Assembly (NCBI GenBank): GCA_902463835.1
Contig: CABQGZ010000179.1
Coordinates: forward strand, 1 to 6,941
Source: an uncultured Lachnospiraceae bacterium
Lineage (GTDB): Bacteria; Bacillota; Clostridia; Lachnospirales; Lachnospiraceae
Direction of reading: 5' to 3'
Length of the DNA stretch: 6,941 nt
A program made the position numbers and the translations under genes. Of the stretch, positions 1-5,993 are shown one piece after another (position 1 is the stretch's first letter; the number at the start of each line of letters is the position of its first letter). Under the pieces are notes generated by a model. The model had not been told where the DNA came from and did no database searches. It saw nothing but the letters and a program-made list of their open reading frames with translations.

Positions 1-1263
1 ATCGTCAAAAAGGGTCACATCCTGAAAGACGATGGCATAATTCTTAAACAGCGTTTCCGGCTCCACAGTCGTCACGTCCACGCCACCCAGCAGTACCTGA
101 CCGGCATCTGCATCCCAGAACCGGGCTGCCAGACGGGAAACAGTAGATTTTCCGCTGCCGGAAGGGCCTACAAGCGCAGTGATCTGCTCCTGTTTCGCTA
201 CAAAGGAAATCCCATTGAGTACAAGCTCATCATTGTACGAAAAAGAAACATCCTTAAACTCAATGTCGTACCCATTGTTCTTACAAACAGGCTGACCAGT
301 CTGCTCCACTGTCGCTTCCATCTTCTTCGTCCGCTCAATGCTGACAAATGCAGAAAACAGTTCCGCCATCAGCATAAAGCAGGAACCAAAGGGTTCATAA
401 ACACGGCCTGCTACCAACAGATAAAGAATAAACATATTGACGGACAGCATATTTTGAGCTACCAACAGACCTCCAACCAGCAGAACTGCCACCAGCCCAA
501 AGCGTACTGTCAGCTGCGCCAACGTCACAGCAGTACCTGGAGCCAGCTCATTACGAAACGCACACTTTACCACATAATCCAGTTTTTTCTCAACTCCATC
601 CAGGTATTCCTGTTCCAGACCGGCGGAGCGAAGCTCCTGTATGGTATCCAGATATTCCTGCACCCCATCATAAGCGGCACGGTGAGCGTCATAATTGCGG
701 CTTTCCGCTTTTGTCTGGGCCTTTCTGGCCGCTATCAAAATAAGCGCAGCTACCGGTACCGGCAGAACAATGCACAGCCCCATGCGCCAATCCATGATCA
801 AAAGCCCCACGGACACAATCACAAACATAATGACTGTTCCAAAGAGACTGGGAACCGCATTGGAAAAAATTCTTTCCAGTTTAGAGCAGTCACCCATCAT
901 GGTTGTTGTCAGATCAGACAGATCACGCTGACCGAAAAATGCCAGTGGGAGCCGCCGCAGCTTTTCCGCCAGGGTAATTCTCCGGTTAGCGCTTTCTTCG
1001 TAAGCCACTTTATAAGTCAGGTTATACTGAACCCATTGGGTTATGAAGATCAAAAGTAAGAGAACCGCCGCCATCAGAACTATCACTCCTGGCTGCATTG
1101 TCAGTCCAGTCTCCCCGCAGAGCCTGTTCAGAAGTCCCATGGTCACCAGCATCAAGAGGGAAATGGGAGCCATGATGCACAAATGTCCTATCGTAGTTGC
1201 CACAATCCCGTGCTTTAATTCCCGTTCCCCCTGATCGCTTAATGCGAATAATTTCTTCAGCAT
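1..1263 (-). CDS. ABC-exporter-fold half-transporter (TMD-NBD), second of a pair; 3' end cut by window edge
   Basis: This is the first 421 codons of a membrane ABC half-transporter; it runs off the left edge with no stop. I translated it by hand from the ATG at 1263. The transmembrane domain covers about residues 18-310, with clear hydrophobic segments near 20-45, 57-78, 138-157, 161-178 and 250-285. The nucleotide-binding domain begins near 333 (IEFKDVSFSY). Walker A is GPSGSGKST at 366-374 and the Q-loop glutamine is 414 (VFQD). The signature, Walker B and H-loop must lie outside the window, so completeness and ATPase competence cannot be judged. The start is firm: GGAGG at 1271-1275 sits 7 bases upstream, and ATGCTGA makes a 7-base overlap with the preceding stop, which implies translational coupling. 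It probably pairs with the half-transporter encoded just upstream into a heterodimer. YbtPQ and IrtAB are pairs of this fold that import siderophores, but a true exporter role is not excluded. Confidence 0.93.
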   Translation of the reverse strand, partial: MLKKLFALSDQGERELKHGIVATTIGHLCIMAPISLLMLVTMGLLNRLCGETGLTMQPGVIVLMAAVLLLLIFITQWVQYNLTYKVAYEESANRRITLAEKLRRLPLAFFGQRDLSDLTTTMMGDCSKLERIFSNAVPSLFGTVIMFVIVSVGLLIMDWRMGLCIVLPVPVAALILIAARKAQTKAESRNYDAHRAAYDGVQEYLDTIQELRSAGLEQEYLDGVEKKLDYVVKCAFRNELAPGTAVTLAQLTVRFGLVAVLLVGGLLVAQNMLSVNMFILYLLVAGRVYEPFGSCFMLMAELFSAFVSIERTKKMEATVEQTGQPVCKNNGYDIEFKDVSFSYNDELVLNGISFVAKQEQITALVGPSGSGKSTVSRLAARFWDADAGQVLLGGVDVTTVEPETLFKNYAIVFQDVTLFDD

Positions 1264-3086
1264 GGTTTCACCTCCTCTTTCCGGTCAATCTTCCAGGCGA
1301 TTGCCTGATTGTAATCTGCCCACATATGGGCATACTCGCCATTCTTACCAAGCAGTTCCTGATGCGTTCCCTGTTCTACCAGACGCCCTGCTTTCATTAC
1401 CAGGATCTGATCCGCATCCTGAATGGTGGACAGCCGGTGCGCAATCATAATGACTGTTTTTCCCTTTGTCAGTTCCTTCAGGGCTGCCTGAATCTGTACC
1501 TCATTTTCCGGGTCGGCAAATGCCGTGACTTCATCCAGAATGATGACCGGTGCGTCCTTCAGAATTGCTCTGGCAATAGCCACCCGCTGTACTTCTCCTC
1601 CGGAAAGATAGACGCCTTTCCCGCCCACGATGCTGTCAATGCCCTCCGGCAGCTTTGCCAGAATATCATCACACTGTGCCAGACGGGCTGCCCGCAGGAT
1701 ATCTTCCCGGCTGGCATTTTTGCAGCCGCCGCGGATATTTTCCTCCAGTGTTGTTTTCAGTAATTTGGGATTCTGGAAGACAAAAGCAATCTTTCCCATG
1801 ACTTCCTGTCGGGAAATCTCAGAAAGTTCCACGCCGCCCAGCGTAATGCGCCCCTCCTGCACATCATAAAAGCGGGGGACCAGGGTCCCGATGGTGGTCT
1901 TGCCGGAGCCGGAATGTCCCACCAGTGCCGTAACGGTTCCGGCTTTTGCTGTAAAACTGACATCTGAAACCGCAGGCTGTTCGCCTGTGGGATAGGTAAA
2001 GGTCACATGCTCAAAGCAAATGTCGCTGCCCTGTGCCATTTGCGGCTCCTGTGCCTCTGACTGCTCTCTGGCAAGCAGAATTGTGTCAATCCGCCGCATA
2101 GATTCCATAGCCTGCATCTTATAGTTGCTCATGTACATGATCTTGTTGAGAACAGATGCGCATGCAGGTGCAAAAATCAGATAAAACAGGAAATTCTCTA
2201 TAAAGGCAGTCAAATCTCCCGCCGAAGTCATGCCGATGAGTGCGGCAGGGATCAGCACAAGAAAAGCGGCATTGACCACAGTATTGAAGCCCACATATCC
2301 GGGCTTGCAGGCCATAGTAAAGGCCAGTGCGTCATCCCGATAAGCATTGATCGCTTCCTTGAAGCGCCGTATCGAATGTACCGACTGTCCAAATACCTTA
2401 ATCACGGAGATTCCCCGGACATACTCCACCGCCTCGTGGTTCATTTCCTCCTGAGCGTCCTGATAGCGCTTCATGAAATTCATGGTTTTTTCGCCCATCA
2501 TTGTCATCTGGCAGGCAAAGCTTGCAAGCATCAGAACGATCAGCGGAAGGCCAATGCGCCAGTCCATAACCAGCATCAGCACAAGGCTGGCAACCGTCGT
2601 GACCTGAGCGCTCACCAGATCCGGCAGCTGATGGGCAAGGTAAGTCTCCATTTGGGCGCTGTTTTCATCAATGATTTTTCTTAGCTTTCCGCTGGGATTT
2701 TCCTCAAAATACCCCATTGGCATCCTGGACAAATGACGGAGCGCTGCCATTTTTAAATTCTTCTCTGTATGAAAAGCTGCGGTATGGGAGCACATAAGTG
2801 CCGCAAAATTAATGATCAGCCCGGCCAGTTCCAGTGCCAATGCCCACACGCCCCACTGCACCAGGGACGAGATAGCAAAACCTCCTCCGGTCAGTCCGGT
2901 TAAAAGCGCACGGGCCGCAAAATAAACACACACAAACGGTCCCAGAAGGAACAAGGCGCTGATGCCGGACAACAACTGCGCAGCGCCCAGTAGGGGACGA
3001 TGCCGTCCTGTAAACTCCAGCAGGCGCGGAATACCGGTTTTCTGCGGCTTCTTTGTCTGCGCATCCTCTCCAAATACCTTCTTCAT
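1257..3086 (-). CDS. Alternative product: ABC-exporter-fold half-transporter from an internal start, 609 aa
   Basis: This is the second half of the fused frame read from its own ATG. I list it because AGGAG at 3095-3099, 8 bases before the ATG, is as good as any other ribosome binding site in the operon, and because 609 residues (MKKVFGED onward) is the usual size of a complete TMD-NBD half-transporter. In its own numbering, hydrophobic segments lie near 33-60, 75-98, 158-190 and 268-305. Walker A is 390-398, Q-loop Q438, signature LSGGE 494-498, Walker B VIILDE 514-519 with catalytic E519, and the H-loop is H550. The D-loop region reads AFADPENE where many exporters have a SALD-type sequence; I associate this variant with siderophore-importing members such as YbtP/IrtA, from memory. 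The stop overlaps the start of the next half-transporter, its presumed heterodimer partner. Whether the cell makes this form, the fusion or both cannot be told from sequence. Confidence 0.55.
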   Translation of the reverse strand: MKKVFGEDAQTKKPQKTGIPRLLEFTGRHRPLLGAAQLLSGISALFLLGPFVCVYFAARALLTGLTGGGFAISSLVQWGVWALALELAGLIINFAALMCSHTAAFHTEKNLKMAALRHLSRMPMGYFEENPSGKLRKIIDENSAQMETYLAHQLPDLVSAQVTTVASLVLMLVMDWRIGLPLIVLMLASFACQMTMMGEKTMNFMKRYQDAQEEMNHEAVEYVRGISVIKVFGQSVHSIRRFKEAINAYRDDALAFTMACKPGYVGFNTVVNAAFLVLIPAALIGMTSAGDLTAFIENFLFYLIFAPACASVLNKIMYMSNYKMQAMESMRRIDTILLAREQSEAQEPQMAQGSDICFEHVTFTYPTGEQPAVSDVSFTAKAGTVTALVGHSGSGKTTIGTLVPRFYDVQEGRITLGGVELSEISRQEVMGKIAFVFQNPKLLKTTLEENIRGGCKNASREDILRAARLAQCDDILAKLPEGIDSIVGGKGVYLSGGEVQRVAIARAILKDAPVIILDEVTAFADPENEVQIQAALKELTKGKTVIMIAHRLSTIQDADQILVMKAGRLVEQGTHQELLGKNGEYAHMWADYNQAIAWKIDRKEEVKPC

Positions 3087-4532
3087 ATAAATCACTCCTC
3101 TCTCATCAAGCGGTATGAATTTCTTTACTTCCCCTGCGTGGATATGCAGAATATGGGTCGCACAGCGCAAGATCAGCTCCGGATCATGTGTCACGATCAG
3201 GGTACTGGCTGCCTGTTTATTAGCTGCACGGATCAGCTCCGCTGTCCGCAGCAGATTTTCTCCATCCTGACCGCTGGTCGGCTCATCATAGAGCATCAGT
3301 TTTCGCTTCATGCAAAGAGCTGTTCCCAGAGAAAGCCTTTGTTGCTGACCTCCGGAGAGGGAGCCAGGGTGACGGTTCTCCATACCATTTAAGCCCAGCG
3401 TTGTCAAAACCTCTTTGCCCTTTTCTTCTGACAGTGCCGGATTATTCAAGGTCAATTCACCCAATACCGTATCGCTGAACAGTTGATGTCCTGCCTCCTG
3501 CATGACCAGGTAGACCTGCTCCGGCAGCTTTTTATGCGCGATCTTCTTGCCGTCGATCCGTACTGTACCCGTATGCTTCAAAAGACCTGCCAGGCAAAGA
3601 CTGAAAGTGGATTTCCCGGCACCGTTTTCTCCGATCACCGCTACGATTGCCCCTGACGGTATTTCTAAATGCGGCACATTCAGTACCTGGCGCATCTGGC
3701 GGCTAAACTGAAGCCCATCTATTTCCAGCCCGGTACTCTTTTGTTTTATCAGCCCAATATCGGGCCTCAGTTCATAAAGCTGCTCCCGCTTTACTGCCCT
3801 GAGTCCCAACGCTTTGCGCTTCTCCAGCGAAAGATCTGCCGCTGCTTCCGGCGTAAATTCCTGCCTGATCCGGCCATCCTCCAACAGCACATAACGGTCA
3901 GCGATTCCCTCCAGATACCACAGCCGATGCTCTGAAATCAGCACAGTTTTTCCTTCATCTTTCATCATGCGGATCAACTTCTGCAGCTTTCGGATGCTCT
4001 CCATATCCAGATTAGAAGAAGGCTCATCCATAACGATAACCGGCGGTAAAGCCGCATAAACGGAGCCGCAGGCGATCTGCTGTTTCTCGCCGCCTGACAG
4101 TTCAAAAATATTCCGGTCCATCAGCTCCTGCAGGTTCAGACGATAGGACACCTCCTCCAGACGCTTCTTCATCTGTGGGCGGGGGACATTCTGATTTTCC
4201 AGATTAAAAGCCATCTCTCCGGTCGTATCCAGATGGAAAAACTGGGTACGGGGATTCTGGAAGACACTTCCCACAATCCGGGACGTTTGGGGCAACGGTG
4301 TCTGCTGCATTTCCTGTCCGCCTACAAGGACATTCCCCTCCAGTTTCCCGGCATAAAAATGAGGGATAAGACCGTTTACCAGGCGAAGCATGGTCGTCTT
4401 CCCACATCCGCTTTTCCCACAAAGTACCACACATTCTCCGCGTGATGCCTGAAAGCTTACATCAGACAGCACCTGCATTTCATTTGCTTCCCCGTTCTGG
4501 TAAGAAAAGGAAACATGATTCAGTTTGATCAA
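1257..4532 (-). CDS. Fused ECF double ATPase and ABC-exporter-fold half-transporter (NBD-NBD-TMD-NBD), 1091 aa
   Basis: One open frame encodes what are normally two proteins. Residues 1-482 are a tandem ECF-type ATPase. NBD1 has Walker A GKSGCGKTT 39-47, Q92, signature LSGGE 145-149, Walker B VIVMDE 165-170 and H202. NBD2 has Walker A GENGAGKST 301-309, Q345, LSGGQ 392-396, DEPTS 416-420 and H449. All catalytic motifs are intact. Residues 483-1091 are a complete half-transporter: a hydrophobic domain to about 810, then an NBD with Walker A GHSGSGKTT 872-880, Q920, LSGGE 976-980, Walker B VIILDE 996-1001, D-loop region AFADPENE and H1032. I place the start at TTG 4532 because of the ribosome binding site 7 bases upstream and the match of MIKLNHVSFSY to family N-termini; an upstream ATG at 4604 would add 24 unrelated residues inside the EcfT gene. 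The ATPase half should power the S and T proteins encoded just upstream. An internal ribosome binding site and ATG remain at the joint (3086), so separate translation of the second half is likely. A true fusion, a recent indel and a sequencing error all remain possible. Confidence 0.85.
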   Translation of the reverse strand: MIKLNHVSFSYQNGEANEMQVLSDVSFQASRGECVVLCGKSGCGKTTMLRLVNGLIPHFYAGKLEGNVLVGGQEMQQTPLPQTSRIVGSVFQNPRTQFFHLDTTGEMAFNLENQNVPRPQMKKRLEEVSYRLNLQELMDRNIFELSGGEKQQIACGSVYAALPPVIVMDEPSSNLDMESIRKLQKLIRMMKDEGKTVLISEHRLWYLEGIADRYVLLEDGRIRQEFTPEAAADLSLEKRKALGLRAVKREQLYELRPDIGLIKQKSTGLEIDGLQFSRQMRQVLNVPHLEIPSGAIVAVIGENGAGKSTFSLCLAGLLKHTGTVRIDGKKIAHKKLPEQVYLVMQEAGHQLFSDTVLGELTLNNPALSEEKGKEVLTTLGLNGMENRHPGSLSGGQQQRLSLGTALCMKRKLMLYDEPTSGQDGENLLRTAELIRAANKQAASTLIVTHDPELILRCATHILHIHAGEVKKFIPLDERGVIYMKKVFGEDAQTKKPQKTGIPRLLEFTGRHRPLLGAAQLLSGISALFLLGPFVCVYFAARALLTGLTGGGFAISSLVQWGVWALALELAGLIINFAALMCSHTAAFHTEKNLKMAALRHLSRMPMGYFEENPSGKLRKIIDENSAQMETYLAHQLPDLVSAQVTTVASLVLMLVMDWRIGLPLIVLMLASFACQMTMMGEKTMNFMKRYQDAQEEMNHEAVEYVRGISVIKVFGQSVHSIRRFKEAINAYRDDALAFTMACKPGYVGFNTVVNAAFLVLIPAALIGMTSAGDLTAFIENFLFYLIFAPACASVLNKIMYMSNYKMQAMESMRRIDTILLAREQSEAQEPQMAQGSDICFEHVTFTYPTGEQPAVSDVSFTAKAGTVTALVGHSGSGKTTIGTLVPRFYDVQEGRITLGGVELSEISRQEVMGKIAFVFQNPKLLKTTLEENIRGGCKNASREDILRAARLAQCDDILAKLPEGIDSIVGGKGVYLSGGEVQRVAIARAILKDAPVIILDEVTAFADPENEVQIQAALKELTKGKTVIMIAHRLSTIQDADQILVMKAGRLVEQGTHQELLGKNGEYAHMWADYNQAIAWKIDRKEEVKPC
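3084..3104 (-). promoter_or_regulatory. Internal ribosome binding site, start codon and GA tract at the fusion joint
   Basis: On the minus strand a GAGAGAG run leads into AGGAG (3095-3099), an 8-base spacer and ATG (3084-3086). The fused frame passes through in phase as LDERGVIYM. A TGA at 3092-3094, directly after AGGAG, lies one frame away. It would end the ATPase as LDEREE-stop if the run held one more GA. This is the arrangement expected of two adjacent genes, and it survives here inside one open frame. Confidence 0.7.
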
Positions 4533-4537
4533 AACAT

Positions 4538-4545
4538 CTCCTCCC
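4538..4545 (-). promoter_or_regulatory. Ribosome binding site that sets the TTG start of the fused ATPase gene
   Basis: GGGAGGAG on the minus strand, with its GGAGG core at 4540-4544, lies 7 bases before the TTG at 4530-4532. It falls in the 17-base gap between the EcfT stop (4550) and that TTG. It is the reason to prefer the TTG over the longer reading from 4604. An ATG at 4535-4537 in another frame meets a stop after two codons. Confidence 0.8.
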
Positions 4546-4549
4546 TTCC

Positions 4550-5254
4550 TCAGAAACAAAGATTCCAGAACAGCAGTCCGGCAGAAACAGCTATTATACA
4601 CCAATCCAGAGCCTTCATCTGAACCTCCGCATAACTGGTTCGCGGCATATTTTTGTCAAACCCCCGCGCCATAACAGCAGCTGACATCTCATCCACGATA
4701 ACCGAGCACTGCAGCAAAAAGGGAACCAGCATATATTCCATCATCTGCAGCGGACGACGAAGAACATTTTTCCATGTCAGCGCCATCCCTCTTAACCGGA
4801 GCGCCTGATTCACCATCTGCCATTCTTCCTGGATAGTCGGGACAAAACGGAGCATCACCGCCAGAGGAATGATGACCTCGTTTGGCAGATGCATCTGAGT
4901 AAACGCACTGATATATTCCCCAATCCTAGAAGTCTGTGTCACAATATAAAAGGCTGCAAACAGCGGTAAAATAAACCGGCAGAAATGACATGCCAGCATG
5001 ATGATATTCTGCAGTATCCCTGACAATCGCGGCGCTAGAAACAGATCGCATAAAAACATAACTGCAAAGATAAGACCGGTATAAAAAGCCCTCTTCCATT
5101 TCTGGCACAGAAGCGTTATCCCCACACACAGGGCAAGAAGGACAAATTCCTGCGGATGTGTCAGCCCGGAAAATGCCGAGAGGCAGGCGGCAATAAATAC
5201 CGCCAGCTTACTTCTCGGATCCAAAAGAGTACTGAAAATCTTTTCGCGGTTCAC
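4550..5254 (-). CDS. ECF transporter transmembrane coupling protein (EcfT/CbiQ family), 234 aa
   Basis: This is the scaffold subunit of an energy-coupling-factor importer: it carries the ATPase movement to the substrate-binding S protein in the membrane. The N-terminus shows LDPRSKL (11-17), typical of the family. Hydrophobic segments lie near 17-32, 36-50, 58-75, 82-105, 128-138 and 215-232. The two Arg-Gly coupling motifs that dock onto the ATPases are visible as LRLRG (152-156) and MARGFD (195-200); the first reads LRG rather than the usual ARG. Length is normal. The start is GTG at 5254, sharing GTGA with the stop of the S gene. I see no convincing ribosome binding site before it, so it probably depends on translational coupling to the S gene. 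The ATPase gene follows after 17 bases. Family assignment is secure; the substrate is not shown by this subunit. Confidence 0.92.
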   Translation of the reverse strand: MNREKIFSTLLDPRSKLAVFIAACLSAFSGLTHPQEFVLLALCVGITLLCQKWKRAFYTGLIFAVMFLCDLFLAPRLSGILQNIIMLACHFCRFILPLFAAFYIVTQTSRIGEYISAFTQMHLPNEVIIPLAVMLRFVPTIQEEWQMVNQALRLRGMALTWKNVLRRPLQMMEYMLVPFLLQCSVIVDEMSAAVMARGFDKNMPRTSYAEVQMKALDWCIIAVSAGLLFWNLCF

Positions 5255-5829
5255 GCTGTAATACCGGCTTTCACAAAATGTTTTTTCAGGATCTTTCTTC
5301 CAAACAGACCGCCAAGCAATCCGCCCAACAAAGCCAAAGCAATCAGCACAAGAACAATCCAGCTGGGCGTCAGCTTATCCAGCGTTGCGATATATTCTTC
5401 TCCATAGTACCCTGCACAACTTTCTAAGAAGGCGTCCTTTGCCAGAACAAGGGCAAAGAAGGGACCCATAGAAGTCAGGTTGAACACACAGTAGCTGACT
5501 GCCAGCGCACCTGCGGATTTGCGTCTTTTTGCGGTAATGAGTTCAGCGATTAATCCCCATACAACTGCAAAAATCAGCGGATAAATGGTTGACATGGACG
5601 TAATCAGCCCCACCAGGATCGCCAGCACCAGGATCGCACCGGTGCGCGGCACCTTGGTGGCATACAGCATATACACAGTTCCCAGTATGATGCCGGCAAT
5701 CAACGGCGTTGCCAGAAAGAGGATTGGAACAATGGTCAGGACTGAGGACAACACCGTGAGCAGCACTAAATAAATTGCGCCAAAGGCGCCTGCGGTAATT
5801 AAATCCTTTGTTGTAAGTTTTGTTTTCAT
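5251..5829 (-). CDS. ECF transporter substrate-binding S component, MptD/Trep_Strep family, 192 aa
   Basis: This is a small, very hydrophobic protein with about six membrane segments (roughly 11-31, 33-56, 64-79, 82-100, 107-130 and 156-177) and almost no soluble part. The N-terminus (TTKDLITAGAFGAIY) and the glycine-rich C-terminus ending GRKILKKHF and KAGI match my memory of the MptD/Trep_Strep (TIGR02185) group of putative ECF S components. A basic KRRK cluster at 101-104 is a likely cytoplasmic loop. It is the first gene of the transport operon, with AAGGA about 11 bases before its ATG, and overlaps the EcfT gene by 4 bases. S components decide the substrate, but as far as I know this family has no settled ligand. 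The context (PchR-like regulator, YbtPQ/IrtAB-like partners) points to an iron or haem compound. The ECF role is near certain; the ligand is a guess. Confidence 0.85.
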   Translation of the reverse strand: MKTKLTTKDLITAGAFGAIYLVLLTVLSSVLTIVPILFLATPLIAGIILGTVYMLYATKVPRTGAILVLAILVGLITSMSTIYPLIFAVVWGLIAELITAKRRKSAGALAVSYCVFNLTSMGPFFALVLAKDAFLESCAGYYGEEYIATLDKLTPSWIVLVLIALALLGGLLGGLFGRKILKKHFVKAGITA

Positions 5830-5857
5830 ATGTATTTCTTTCCTTTCTACATCTTTG

Positions 5858-5873
5858 GTTAGTCTATGCTAAC
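5858..5873. promoter_or_regulatory. Palindrome GTTAG-N6-CTAAC, candidate repressor operator
   Basis: The arms are perfect 5-bp inverted repeats around TCTATG (plus strand). The site lies 28 bases before the S-component start codon and covers about +1 to +16 of the promoter proposed at 5880-5908, where a bound repressor would block initiation. The TTAG/CTAA arms recall metalloregulator boxes such as those of DtxR-type proteins, but the 6-base gap does not match the classic DtxR box, so the regulator is unknown. Confidence 0.5.
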
Positions 5874-5879
5874 TTATAC

Positions 5880-5908
5880 ATATTACCATGTGAAAGATTC
5901 TTTTGCCA
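5880..5908 (-). promoter_or_regulatory. Predicted sigma-70-type promoter of the transport operon
   Basis: On the minus strand, TGGCAA (5903-5908) is followed after 17 bases by TAATAT (5880-5885). This predicts transcription from near 5873 and a leader of about 44 bases. The -10 box is good. The -35 box is poor, as expected for a promoter needing an activator. An alternative -10, TATAAG (5873-5878), has no recognisable -35 at the right distance. Confidence 0.45.
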
Positions 5909-5950
5909 CTCCGAAAAGCCATGCCTTCTGCAAAATGCTCCAAAAAGCCA
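5909..5950. repeat. 13-bp imperfect direct repeat upstream of the promoter, candidate activator sites
   Basis: On the minus strand TGGCTTTTTGGAG (5938-5950) recurs as TGGCTTTTCGGAG (5909-5921): 12 of 13 bases agree, with starts 29 bp apart. The proximal copy abuts the weak -35 box, covering about -36 to -48, and the distal copy about -65 to -77. AraC-type activators commonly bind direct repeats in such positions. The regulator gene directly upstream is the obvious candidate ligand. An inverted pair TTTTGC/GCAAAA (5901-5906 and 5930-5935, plus strand) also lies here. Confidence 0.5.
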
Positions 5951-5980
5951 AAAAATGACACCTCCATCCGGAAGGTGTCA
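5950..5980 (-). terminator. Intrinsic terminator of the AraC-family regulator gene
   Basis: The minus-strand transcript can form a 10-bp stem (TGACACCTTC with GGAGGTGTCA, one G-U pair) around a 5-base loop, followed at once by six T (5950-5955). It begins 13 bases after the regulator stop codon. It separates the regulator from the transport operon, which therefore needs the promoter described downstream. The plus strand lacks a T run after the stem, so the terminator is one-directional. Confidence 0.88.
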
Positions 5981-5993
5981 CTATGATTTTCTT

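Noticed and set aside
454..1059. Plus-strand open frame of about 200 codons
   Set aside because: It lies antisense to the well-supported half-transporter, is rich in His, Gln and Ser with no domain sense, and has no ribosome binding site of note.
1..1263. Truncated pseudogene at the left edge
   Set aside because: The frame is open without interruption from 1263 to base 1, and the break coincides with the window edge, so it is a partial view and not a broken gene.
1197..1763. Plus-strand open frame of 188 codons
   Set aside because: It is antisense to a conserved NBD with Walker A, signature and H-loop in the minus-strand frame; its translation shows no recognisable motif.
4533..4604. N-terminal extension of the fused ATPase from the upstream ATG
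   Set aside because: It overlaps the EcfT coding end, lacks family similarity, and the TTG downstream has a far better ribosome binding site.
5830..5873. Riboswitch or attenuator in the leader of the transport operon
   Set aside because: The predicted leader is only about 44 bases, with no hairpin plus T-run and no conserved aptamer pieces that I recognise.
5858..5873. Classic DtxR/IdeR box
   Set aside because: The arms resemble DtxR half-sites, but the spacing is 6 bases instead of the near-contiguous arms of the DtxR consensus, so I only call it a candidate operator.
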